A DNA stretch of 64,000 nucleotides from Pomacea canaliculata (taxonomy: Eukaryota; Mollusca; Gastropoda; Architaenioglossa; Ampullariidae), in the NCBI RefSeq assembly GCF_003073045.1, contig NC_037597.1:26736158-26800157 (forward strand). Reading direction: 5' to 3'. Below the pieces are notes generated by a model, which was not told the origin of the DNA, did not search any database, and saw only the letters and a list, made by a program, of their open reading frames with translations. This document shows positions 1 through 11,301 of the stretch, one piece after another. A program made the position numbers and the translations under genes. The stretch's first letter is position 1. The number at the start of each line of letters is the position of its first letter.

Positions 1-3000
1 AACGAAGCATATTCTTCGTGTAGCCGTCGAGGTGTGACTTTTAACTATTACTGGGAAGAACAGCAGACTCAAGGCAGCACACGCCAGCTGTGGGTTCAGT
101 GCGAAACTGTCAGCAAATACGCATCAATGATGAATGGACAGACTGCGAGTCAACAGGTGGGCGCAGAAGCCAGCCTTCAGTTAAGGAACGTTTTAGGGAT
201 TGAGCAAAGTGCGGACATGTGCCGAGTGATGACAAACTGGAGCTAATACTTCCCCCCAACTCGAAACAAAATGCAGACACTGCTTCTCTACATCGCCCTA
301 CCCGAGGGCAGACATTATTCTGGCACAGAAATGGCGGCGTTGAAATACGTTCTTAATTGCAATGTCTTTCCATTGGCTTTTTTCCAAGTATGCAACAATG
401 ATATTTGCCGGGTTCTTTTGGATTCATTTTCATCTGTTTGCTAATGTGAATGGTAGCTGGAAGATCGTCATTAATGTTGTCTTGCACATGAAGCTAGCTT
501 GTTTTACTACGATATCTCTAAATGGTATCGCTTACATTTGGAAGGCAAATCAGTAAGTACTATGCGTTTGTGCCTGGCTGCTTTTTTTCCTTAGGTGACT
601 TTCGGAAGTATGTGGAAGCATCCGGCTATCGTATGCATGTGTACATGTGACATTCAAGCCCAAACATGTCAATGCTTGGTTTATTTAATCGTATTTGTAG
701 ATTTAGACAAAGTGTCGTAGATATTTTGCTTTGACAACTATTTCCTGCTGTTTATACAGCTACTTTCCCTTTCGCCAACACTCATAAATTTCGGGGCTGT
801 TTCACATTCACTGTTTTTATATATATAACATCATAACCTTACGCTTAACCTGCTAAAATCCAAGATTTAGAGATTTCTTACTTAGCTTCCCCAATTTTTT
901 TTTTATTGAACTTGCTCTGGAACATGTTTCGAAAAGACACATCTTCTGTTCACAGATCAGCTAATAATTTGCAGCATTTCCTACATTTTATATCAGACTG
1001 ACTTTACTCATTGGTGAGGCTTTCCGAAAAGGCGTCGCAAGGCTTGTGTAGTCACGTAACTGTTGAAACAGCACATCACTGCCTCCGAATTGTAATGCTC
1101 CACACAGTGCTTCAAAAATAGCAATAGTAATTTAGGTTTTCATTTCAATAACGGCTCGTTGCTATGAGTACAGCGCAAAGACGTGTACTCCGAATTCATC
1201 TTTTGAATTTATGGTTCAGATTCACGAGTTGATCTCATGTTTTTTTGGTTTCCAAGTGAAGGCACCAGCGTGGGCACACTACCATACCACACGCTGCAGT
1301 AGATGTTTGAACAAAACGTACTCACAACTATATCTTGTTATACTCGACTTGATTCTTCATTTAGGTCTGTTGCATCTGTCATCTAATGTCAATTTAAAAA
1401 ATGATTGGTCAGTTTGAAGTGCTAGAACACAATATGAACAGGAACACTTTGCAGTTAAAATACAACTTAAATGTGCATCCCAATTTATCATAAAAATTAA
1501 CCCGTTCTTGGAGCTTGGTCTTTTGTATACGGTATCACAGGCATTGTAAAAATTTTGAAAGAACGAAAAGTATTTGGTCACAGAACTAATATGTCATCGA
1601 CATACGAAACACAATCCAAAGTTTAGAAGACGATGTTAGCCAGTAGACTACATCTTATAGCATGTATATGAGCGTTGAATGGAACAGTGCGATAAGTGGT
1701 GAAGCGTGTTAACATGGCCGCCACTACATGGAACCAGCCTACTGCATAATGGCGCGCACTATTTTATATTCCTTAACATCTTCATCAATCCGTTTAAAAC
1801 GGCAGCATCACTGTTCCCTGTGTGTGTTCATAGACTGCTAAGGGAGGAAAGCTGTAAAGACATTGGGTGGATTTAGACAGTCTCGAATATAACACTTGAC
1901 GATAATCTATCATTTGAATGCTGGATGTAAAATACTAAAAAACGTTTTGGAGTCATTATTGTTTATTTTAAAATGCTACATTGAGGATATATTTAAAAGT
2001 TTTTTTTTGGCATTTGACACTCGGTTTTGCTTCTCCATTGACTTGTGACACACAATGAAACGTATTGTGCTGCAAATACTACTTTCAGTAGTAAACCTGG
2101 AGCAAATACTGGCTGCTTTGACCGGAAGTAGATTCGAAACTTCGTCCTTAGTCTGTTTGGACAATAAATTTGCACTTGTTTATACAAGGTACACACTTCT
2201 CTGTTGTTTCGCTGCAAAGTTACTTGAGCCTTTTGTTTTCCCTCGAACCAAAACGTGCTGCGATGTTTTTAGATAAGTTAGCGGGAGATAACGCACAAGC
2301 CATAGGGAAAGATCGGAAGCCTCAAAGAGACTCGTTAATTTTTTATTTTTTTTTTGGTAGCCAAGACGGTCAACTGTAAGATTAATTTAATGCTGGAAAT
2401 TTGTGAGACCTTGCATTTGCCATGCAGCGTCATCGTGTGTTATGGTTATGGATGTATGCCAGGCTCACATATTGCTTAGGGCTGGATAATTTTGTTTTGG
2501 TTGCATGTTATAGATAATATTCAAGCAAGGTCTTCCCACTCTGTTTAGATGCATGTGCATGCCTGTTGAAATCTGCTCATTTCGGACCAAGCTGCCTGGC
2601 TTCGTGTAGTCTGTTTTCGTGAATATGAAAAGCTGTTAATTGCGAAATGAAGAAGACATGCTCGCTTTGAACGTTCTGTAAATACATCACTCAAAATGTC
2701 ATTTCACCGTTTTGAATTTGTATTCACTCATTATCAAACATCGTTGGCATCTTTTCTCACTGTACTTTTTAAAAAAAAAAATTGTGTAGATTGAAATCTT
2801 ATGAGTCCTGACATTTGTGTCCTTTCATCCTAATGCAAACTGGTTTCATGAGAATACTTATTTTCATGAGCTTGACCAGGTCGATGCTACATTGAACATG
2901 GACTCAGCTGTGTTTTTGAAAGAACGATTCCACTTCCACTGTAATCCTGTCATCAGATTCGTTCAAGGAATACTAGTCATTCCAAAAATGGGACATTCGG

Positions 3001-4220
3001 TCATCTCTAATGACAACACAGATAATTCATCCTTAGCCCTGCGCTGACTTGCGTGGAATGTCCTTTACTCGCGCCATTGCATTCCTTATACTGGGTGATT
3101 TGTTTGAAACTGTCAATCGCCACATTATTTTTATTATCATATTTATTAGTGTATAATCATTGTCTGAAGGTCAGATCTGAAAATAGAATGACACGGGAGG
3201 TAATCTTGACAAAGGAACCGCTTTTGTACTGTTTCACTGACTGATCTGCGTAGCACTGAGCGGATTGTAAGGAAGTTTGCATGCAGTGTGAGTGCGAGTA
3301 AAAGAAAAATGTTTTCAATGTAACATTGACGAGGTTTTCATGTTGCCAGCTGACTGAAACTCATTTGGGCGCATTTATAATATTTTGTGAGTATTGGCTT
3401 TTTCTTTTCTTGAGAAATCAGAATGTGATTTGTGTTTCACTCGCCTTGAACAGATAACAGAGCTGATGCCTGGTCTGATGGGTGATATTGTTATTATTGA
3501 CTGTCAGGTTGTATCCTCTTGGCATGCAGGCATTAACTGAATGCCACCTTCCAAACCCACCTGCCCCATAGTGCCATGTCCATGTTCACCTGCCCCCTAC
3601 TACCCCTGGCCCCGCAGCGAACGTAGCAGACACGGGCTAAAAGCAAGGCACGTGCTGTACAAAGCACACCGCCGCGGACTTGTAACTGTTTGGTAACCTC
3701 GAAAGCAAAGCAGTTGCTCCATATTCAGAGGTTGGCGCCTGTCAAGAGAGGTCAAGGCCACATTCCTCCCGACATTTGCATTCATGCGTTGAATTTCGCA
3801 AATCAATTGTAACTCATGCGAAGACTCGAAATGATTATAGTTTAAGCGAAGAAGGAAAAAAAAGAAGAAGAAAAAGAACAGAAGGAAGATAAAGTATCCT
3901 TCCAAATGAGTCATCAACCACGCAATGCACTTTCTTTTATAGCAGTGGAGATGGTCTATAACGTATTTTTTGTTTTGGGCTTTATAGTCTATTAGTAGTT
4001 CCGCTTCCCCACCGTAACACCTTACTTGACCTCCAGTTTCGTGTCTTTCTCTGCATGTGGTTTCATATTCAGCTTCTTGCTGGCTTCTCGTATGACAACA
4101 TCAGTTCTACCTTACGTGATATCGAATCTGAAGTTCTCCTTCTTATTTCTAACAGGTGAAGTTCAGCTGTCTTTTTTTGGCTAATCACATGACATCAAGA
4201 CTTAGATGTCCACTTCTCCT
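1..4220. other. Intergenic stretch, no gene recognised
   Basis: About 4.2 kb of AT-rich sequence with short open frames only. None resembles a protein family, and none has a splice-consistent chain. Short poly-T and poly-A runs are scattered through it. It could hold UTR or promoter sequence of a gene lying outside the window, but nothing in the sequence shows this. Confidence 0.5.
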
Positions 4221-4223
4221 ACC

Positions 4224-4393
4224 TTGTAACGCAACGGTTAGCACCTGTTGCCAATACAATGAGGATTGACTGTCCTGGGTTCAGATCTCGTCTCGGGCAC
4301 GCTGCACTTTCTCTACATGTGGCATCTGTTTACAGGGCCGACTGCTTTGCCGTGATCTAGCCCTACCTTGGCATAAAACCAAAAAAACCCACC
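4224..4393 (+). repeat. tRNA-derived SINE, copy 1
   Basis: The head looks like a tRNA with pol III boxes: an A-box-like stretch (gcaacggttagcacctg) and a B-box-like one (gggttcagatctcg). A body follows (ctcgggcacgctgc, then catctgtttacagggc), and the tail is A- and C-rich (aaaaccaaaaaaaccca). The same head, body and tail order occurs in reverse at 45358-45522 and 29472-29842, which makes this an interspersed family and not a single tRNA gene. No clear target duplication is visible. Confidence 0.8.
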
Positions 4394-7300
4394 AGAGAAT
4401 TACACAATACTGAGATACTAAAATATGTAAGCTCGGGCAAACTGTGACATTGTTATCCCACTGAATGTCTCATATCCTGTAGTCACTAAGATGTAGGTCT
4501 AATGACCTGTGAAAATATTTATTTTTTGCAGAGCCTCTTCTTCACTGTGTCAACAAAAAGTTTGGCATATGGAAAGTTTTGTACACTGAACGTTGCCCTC
4601 TAGACAAAAATATTAGGTGGAAATTTAAATAAACGGGTACAGCAAATAGTGCGTGCGATATTGTTGCCATACGAAGGAAGGTCTACTAGAGAAATACGCA
4701 ACCGGATAAACCTACAGCCTGCATGCCAGTCGCAGCAGCCTTTTTTTCCTTTTCATGTGCGAGAAAATGTGGTGCGGAATGCTTGAGTGATGTTGACACT
4801 TTGTGAACTGGCTGGTACAGACCATTTTGGGAGCTTTCTGTGATAGTTATTGGAGTATTTCTCTTACAATCTGCTTTAAGTAATTTAAAATTTGTTCTAG
4901 ACCATATTTCAAAACTTCTGATTGTTTATTCATCATTAATTTTTTTTCTTTATTGTACATTATACTTTAAAAAAAGAAACGCCAGGGGTGATAACTTCAT
5001 TTCTTTTCAAAAAGATTATCTTATGGTCACAGCACTGTAGCATATTCTCAATTCTCTGGAAGATCACTTTCTTTTCTTATCAATGAACTCTTTCAGCACT
5101 GTTGACTTACGTTATCCATAAACTCCTGACCATTTTCGCTACACTGTATAGTTATTTGTAATGGCTCTTACGGGGGCCATGTTTGTGAGTTTAACTTATG
5201 AAAATTTTGCCTTTAACTGTTGTTACTCATTTGGACATGTATTTATTGTGTAACAGCTGCTACACGGCTTGAATGATCTCCTCATTTGAGCGGCGAGCCA
5301 CACACAGATAGTAATTTCTGGAGCATGCTGGCGAATGAGTGGAGGAGAACATTTAGTATGAGCGTGAGGATTGTTCACTTTGTCTCCAAGCACGATTTCA
5401 ATTTCTCGGCATTTCAATGCGATCAACGACACTCTTTTTTTCCTTTTTTCTCTGCTCAAGCCAAGTTTAGACATGCCAAGCCGTTTGTTCCGAAATCGGT
5501 TGGTTAGTATGCAGCGTAGATTACACTTAATGACCATATATTCATATAAGCACGTATTATCACATGTGTTAACGGGATCGTACTGAAACAAACGGTAAAT
5601 GCATACACACTTTGTTGCAATGATTAGCGAGGTTAACAAGCTTGTAAAGTAACAAGAAGATGACTAAATAACAATGCAAACAATTCGTCAGTCGCTTGTG
5701 CTACTTCGCACTCTTTTTCTGGCCATTGATGTGATCTTTAACGAGTTTAAATGGTCGCCCTGCTAGGCTAAAAATATTCCTTTTCAATGCAAGCAATTTT
5801 AACATATTAGATTGTGTATGTATTAAGACTTAGGCTTGATATCAAAACAGGGCTTTCAATAGTTAACTGCTTCAATGCGATGAAATACTTTTTCTGCAGA
5901 GACGTGTTCACATAGCTTATATAGTTCTCTCACACACACAAAAACTAAGTGAACGAACAAACTAGCTCGTGCCCTGATATCTTCTAGGACATGTTACAGC
6001 TATGTATCAAGGTAAAGTGGATTTCTGGTGTAGTGTCCCTGTTTGTGTCTGAGCGTTAGGCAAGTTCAGATATAGTATAAGACTGAGGCTTATTGCCTAA
6101 GTGCATTTTCTGCAAGCCTTTTTCATCCTTCGGTTAATGGCTTTAACGGCAAAACGGATGGAAGTCCAAGTCTTTATCGAGAAATGTGGTTAACTGAAAC
6201 ATGCGAAACCTTAGGTCGACTGATTCCATATATGCATTATTACCTAATAAATCACCCTTCTCTACAGTAGAGATACAGATGATTCTCCTGCAAGACAGTA
6301 GGAGGCAGTGTAGAATTCCACTGAGTTATCTTTTAGGACGGTAGGCATCAGTGGAAAGAAGGATGGTTCCAATTTTTTCAAAAGATCAAGAGAATTGTTT
6401 TGAAGGACAGCAGGGGTAAATAGAGAGGAGGGGAAAAGTCTACCGTTGCAAAAGGGGGGCATGTAACAAAACTACTGATTTCAGTAACCCTAAACCTTCC
6501 AGCATTAGGTACGGAAACTGACCGATAGGCGGCGTTTTATCTGTAGAAAACTCTGTGCCAGTCATGTGTACTCTAACCATCTAAGAATTGTTGTAGTACA
6601 AAACGGGTCCTGCTTCATTATTTTTCTTGTTACTGTGGACATAATTATTGTGTACAGGCTCTCGTTTCATTAACCGTTTCCCAAAATGCTCCTCCTTTTT
6701 ATCACTTTGTAGGCCAGGGGACTCCATTCACGAAGTAACAAGCCACCGGTTACTGGCTCTCATTAACAGCATTACCGGCCACTCTCCGTCGCCGTTTGCA
6801 GCTAAACAACGCACGCACAGACAAAGGCACGCATGCGCATACGAAGACAAGAACTATCAATGCTACATGTACTTACTGTTGCTGTCAAAACTTCCACCCG
6901 TGTCTACGAAAAGCAGTCACAAGATTTTAACGTCTTTTGAGGCAAAGGAGCAGAAAATTTGGACAGAACCAATGATTCTTACTCGTCCCTTCATACATTT
7001 CAGGAATACGGTGTTCTATATACTCACTTCCACGCATACATACCTTTTGCTACAATTACCACAGTTGTACATCAACTCCTCCTCCTCCTCTCTACTTTTA
7101 CTGCTTCTGACCCTGCTACTATTATTAAGAAATCTGGTATGTTACTACTCTAGCTGTGTACTTAAAGGAATCTCGGTTGCACGGATCTGCTGGTATTCAG
7201 ACAGCAGTGAAGTGGGGTGGAGTCTGTGTGAAGGAAGAGCGGGGGGCGGCAAGAAATCTTTGTTTTCACCTTGCCTGACAAAGAAACAAGAAATCTTCCC

Positions 7301-7890
7301 ATCCTAAGAGGCATGGAAAGGTTTTGTAAGTAGAACTTTGCTAGCTGTTTGCAACGTACTTTTCTTAGCTAGAGTGAGCCATTGCTGTCCCGTCAACTCT
7401 TCCCATCTTGGGCGTATGTCGATCACGTGGGCTCAGCAGGCTAAGCTATGTCACGTGACCACGTCACAGCGATCGAACGCCCGGTCTTTTAACGCGTGTC
7501 TCGTGATGCTTATTTCTCTTTGCACTCTTGTTCCATTTTCTTCTCCTGTTATGCACCTTGGTTCACTATGTGAGGCGCCAGGGGACGCCACCCTCTGGCG
7601 ACCAGCTTCACCATCAAATATTTACACACAAAAGCGGTTTTACGGAAATAAAATATTTGATACACGTCTCTTTTTATTCAAACCTGCGTGTGTGTTTGTT
7701 TGTGTGTGTGTGGTTTAACTTTCACATTATCTTTTTACTAGCCAGGTCATCTTTAACGGATCTGTTGCTTCATATATCCAGCTTTACTAGATAAAACGTG
7801 TTTCTGTTGATTGTTCTGTAACCTCGCGAATCTATTCGCACATCCAATGACAATACGAGCAAAGTGAATCTCTCATTGAGGCCCTTGGCT
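4394..7890. other. Intergenic stretch, no gene recognised
   Basis: No recognisable protein or RNA gene. A 219-codon open frame at 6648-7307 is low-complexity (Ser, Leu and Thr runs from ctc/tcc repeats) and matches nothing I know. A TG-rich microsatellite lies at 7683-7712. Near 7570-7600 is an imperfect inverted repeat around gcgccagggg and ccctctggcg. Confidence 0.5.
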
Positions 7891-7894
7891 GAAG

Positions 7895-8906
7895 AGAAGA
7901 CAACTTTACAGACTTTTAAAAGGCTTTTGAAAGAGTCTGGCTTGAGAAGCTATACCATGTGATGCGAAGATTCAACATCGAAGAAACGTTTCATCCAAAT
8001 CATTGATTCGCTGTATAAGAGCTCAGCTAATAAATGAATAACTTTTATAAGACAGTAGGCCTACGTCAAGGGTGCACCCTATCGCCTGTGTTGTTCAACA
8101 TTTTTATGGAGATCTGAAACCCTCAACGACCATCACACTTTCATTTGCAACCTACGCTTTGCAGACGACATTTAACCGATAATAGGCACTGACAGAGAAC
8201 TGCAAGACCTTACCAACAGACTGACATGTACAGTTGAAACGCACATGGAATAAAGACCAGGCACTGGTAGGAGTAATGTCATAGTCATTAGCTATGGTAA
8301 AACAAATGTCTACATGGACGGAGGTAAAAAGCTTTAAGTACTCGGACGTTACCCTTTCCAAGGACGCCAAACTCCATGACAGGTATCTGTAGCAGTAACA
8401 GCGGCAAGACTAGGCTGGACAAGGTCTCGAACAGCCATAACATCTGCTTCATTACCAAAAATACAACTGTACAAGTACTGATCCTGCTTTACAAATGGTA
8501 ATGTGAACTTCGCTTGCCGGTACGGAGAGGATAATGCAGGCATTCGATAAAAAGTGCCTTAGGAGGCTGGTCTGGATCTCGTAGAGAGAACAAAACAATG
8601 ACTGTACTAAGCACGGTCGTCACACTCGTAGGACACCAGGAATATCTACTTGCAAGCGGCACAAGCTGGTCTGGTTTGGCCACGTGACCAGGCGTGAAAA
8701 CTTGTCGAAAAGGAATCTTGGAAGGGGGTCGACACCCCAGTGGCCAGAGGATGAACTGGCTTATGAATGTAAAGGGCGGACTGGTCGTCGTGTACAGGAC
8801 TTGCTTACTGTCGTCCAAGTCAGGCGCTAGTGGCTTACTTGTCAGCCGCCTAGTCTATTCCTATATTCCCCCAACAACCGGTACCAGTCAAGGGATGAAT
8901 GAATGA
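7895..8906 (+). mobile_element. RTE-like LINE, reverse transcriptase fragment (copy A)
   Basis: Short stretches in shifting frames match the reverse transcriptase and C-terminal region of RTE-type LINEs: a KAFERVW-like block near 7920, the palm region around 8060-8170 (GCTLSPVLFN-like, then LRFADD), and a late region ending in TTGTSQGMNE at about 8870-8906. The element ends in gaatgaatgaat, a short tandem tail usual for RTE 3' ends. It is 5'-truncated and carries many stops and frameshifts. It is collinear with the better kept copy at 34596-36090. Confidence 0.75.
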
Positions 8907-9590
8907 AAGAGAAGACAGCCTATCTTGAGAGTAAATGAATAATTGACTTTTGTATCAATACTAGGAGCCGTTCTCATGAATCAAAACCACAAGAGACCGG
9001 AAGCGTTGTGAAATCCTGACATTGGAAAAGGGTGAAGACTCAGGTGAAGCTAATTTTCGACCGATATTCAAACTAGGTATTGTAGCGCCCTCCTTCCTCG
9101 ATTAACAAAAACTGAGATCGACGATCCTCCTGACTCAGGCTCACACAGGAAAGGATCGCCTAGTTAAGACACAGCTAAGATGTCTGGGAAAGATTGAGAC
9201 AGTGAGGTAGGAAAACGGAAACAATCAACATAGATAAAACTAGACCCGAAGTAAATACAATCTCTGAGGCCTTTGCTATCTCACAACCCAAAGGTAAGGT
9301 CACAGGACTAAAGTTTGGGTGTTGACCGTGGATTTTTGCTTAAATTGCTGCCCCTTTAATTGTATCAGTCCTTTTTTAAAAATGAGTTTCTTGACCGAAG
9401 TGCATACTACACACTACTCAGTTCAAGTAGCCTTCACTGTGTGCGTGTGAGATATGATTTTTGACAGATCACAACAGGACATAAAAATACAGAATGTGCA
9501 TTACCTCTTAACCTACTCATCACAAGATAGATTATCTTAAAGTAGCCGACAAATCACGGATAGGAACTCACTCGCAATGTAGTGTTAATC
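8907..9590. other. Intergenic stretch, nothing recognised
   Basis: Unique-looking sequence between two LINE fragments. I see no gene, no repeat boundary and no convincing regulatory signal. Confidence 0.4.
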
Positions 9591-9594
9591 ATGT

Positions 9595-10230
9595 CCCTTT
9601 ACCTGGTCGATGTGCACGTGATAGACTCGAGCCCGGTAGTGCGCGTGAATACGCGAGACTAGGTGCATTAAAGGTCTAGTGGGGTGCTTTGGGACAAGTA
9701 ATAGTAGTTCAAGCTTTTCATCACTAAGTTTGCAGCGTATTTTTGGAACATACAAGACTACGTCAGCTATGCATTCCTGTGTCCGCGACATCAGTCCAAC
9801 GAGTTCAGTAAGTGGAGCTGACTGATAAAGCTGTATATCTTCCCGTGACATGGCGTGAAATAACATCAGACAGAGGGGATGTACAGAAAAAAAGTATTTG
9901 ACCCAAGACAGACTCTTACGCGACATCACACTCAGCAGCATTTGGGTACCCCCCCCCCCCACACACACACACCCGCACAGTCTAGCTTAGGTCCATGAGA
10001 TAGGATCGATTTAGGACAAAGCAACATCAAAAATGCCGAACGAATTCTGAAGTATCAAATGCAGGCGATAAGTCTAACAACCCCAGGAATAACACTTTGC
10101 CACCCCTATCACTACGGAGTAGATCTTTTACAACTTTAAGAAGTGCAGAAGTACCATGGCCTTTTCTATAAGTCGACTGGAATGGATCAAGGAGATGATT
10201 TTTGCTCCACACATACAATAAGGTCATAAA
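9595..10230 (-). mobile_element. CR1/Jockey-type LINE reverse transcriptase fragment
   Basis: On the minus strand, 10227-10040 encodes LLDPFQSTYRKGHGTSALL, then KVLFLGLLDLSPAFDT, the usual fingers and first catalytic region of CR1/L2/Jockey LINEs (compare DPFQSAYRKGHSTETALL and LLDLSAAFDT). Downstream at about 9970-9600 are SVLGQILF and SPLSDVISRH in one frame and ECIADV then CKLSDEKLELLLLVPKH in another, matching the following thumb and connection part. The piece between is shortened, with a C-run and AC microsatellite at 9949-9973. The copy is broken and truncated at both ends. Confidence 0.75.
9949..9973. repeat. Poly-C plus (AC)n microsatellite
   Basis: A run of C followed by about six AC units, lying within the degraded LINE at 9595-10230. 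Confidence 0.9.
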
Positions 10231-11260
10231 GAATAATCCATGCTCAATCCTTATGTCTATATTGTTGAACTCTTTCTGTGTATGATGATATTGTAGGCGC
10301 GTGTTTCGAGAAAGGAAGTAGTATCTTGGGCAGTAGTATCTTGCACTGAGCTTTACCCAGTCTAGACCTTTAAAAGTCTGCGGCCAGTCTTTCGCTTCGT
10401 GTTGTGCCTACAGAAGACTATCAGCATCCTGAGCAGAGTCATAATAATCCATGCACTTCACAAATAACTTTTCATCCAAAAGTAAAATGTGCAGGTTGGC
10501 ATGAGGCAAGTAGGCGTATCGTTAGACATGCAGTCACGAGTTTCTCGCATGTAAATATTAACATAATAGCTTATCATGTTCAGATTTTCTGACACATCTC
10601 TAGCCAGGCCTAAAGGCCTATCTAGGTGCAATGTTCAAAGCGTAATCAAGTCAAGTCGTCAAACCGACCTCAGTGCAAGACAATCTTTTTTTGTGGGTGA
10701 ACCGAAAGGAAGGGTAGATTAACTCAGGGAAGAAGCATCTTGTACATCTCCGCCACGTTATTTTGTGAACTCAATTCGGGTAGTGCTTTAAGTGGACAGC
10801 TAGCAGATTAGGAAACTGATAGGTCAACGGAGCGAGTTGATAAATGCAGAAAGAGCATATTGTATTTTTGGAGACTAGTTTTCGTATCGTAATAAAGATA
10901 CAGAATTTAAATGTAGAGTTAATACCTACACGAACTCCGTTCTTGTCAACTAGGTCTTCATACTTGATGTTTGTCATCTTCGATATTTTCTACACTGAGA
11001 CAGACAATAGGATGTAAAAAAAAAAGTACTCACTGTGTCACTCTTCTGCCACAGTCCTTGCTGCAGCTGTACTTATATAATGTAGATTGTTCTCGTCCGA
11101 CATTGTCGCTTTTGACAACTTCGGCAGGACATGGACATCTGCAACAACAACAGGAATTCATAAATCAACTATGTTAGGTCTCGCAGGAAGGTAATCGTTT
11201 CATGCAGACAGAAAAGTTCGGTGTTCTGGTTCGGTTGGTTCCACTCATTGGCTGCTCTTT
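10231..11260. other. Upstream region of the OATP gene
   Basis: No gene seen. An imperfect palindrome lies at about 10598-10625, centred on aggcctaaaggcct. An inverted CCAAT box (attgg, 11247-11251) lies about 50 bp before the OATP start codon and may belong to its promoter. I see no convincing TATA box. Confidence 0.4.
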
Positions 11261-11301
11261 GAAGCCATTTACGCGGAAATTATCTCAAAGCGATCTGCAA
11301 C

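Noticed and set aside
3600-3917. 105-codon minus-strand open frame
   Set aside because: Its Phe run comes from an aaag-rich tract; no family or splice context.
6648-7307. 219-codon open frame, one of the longest in the first 11 kb
   Set aside because: Low-complexity Ser/Leu/Thr sequence from ctc-rich DNA, no family resemblance and no supporting exons.
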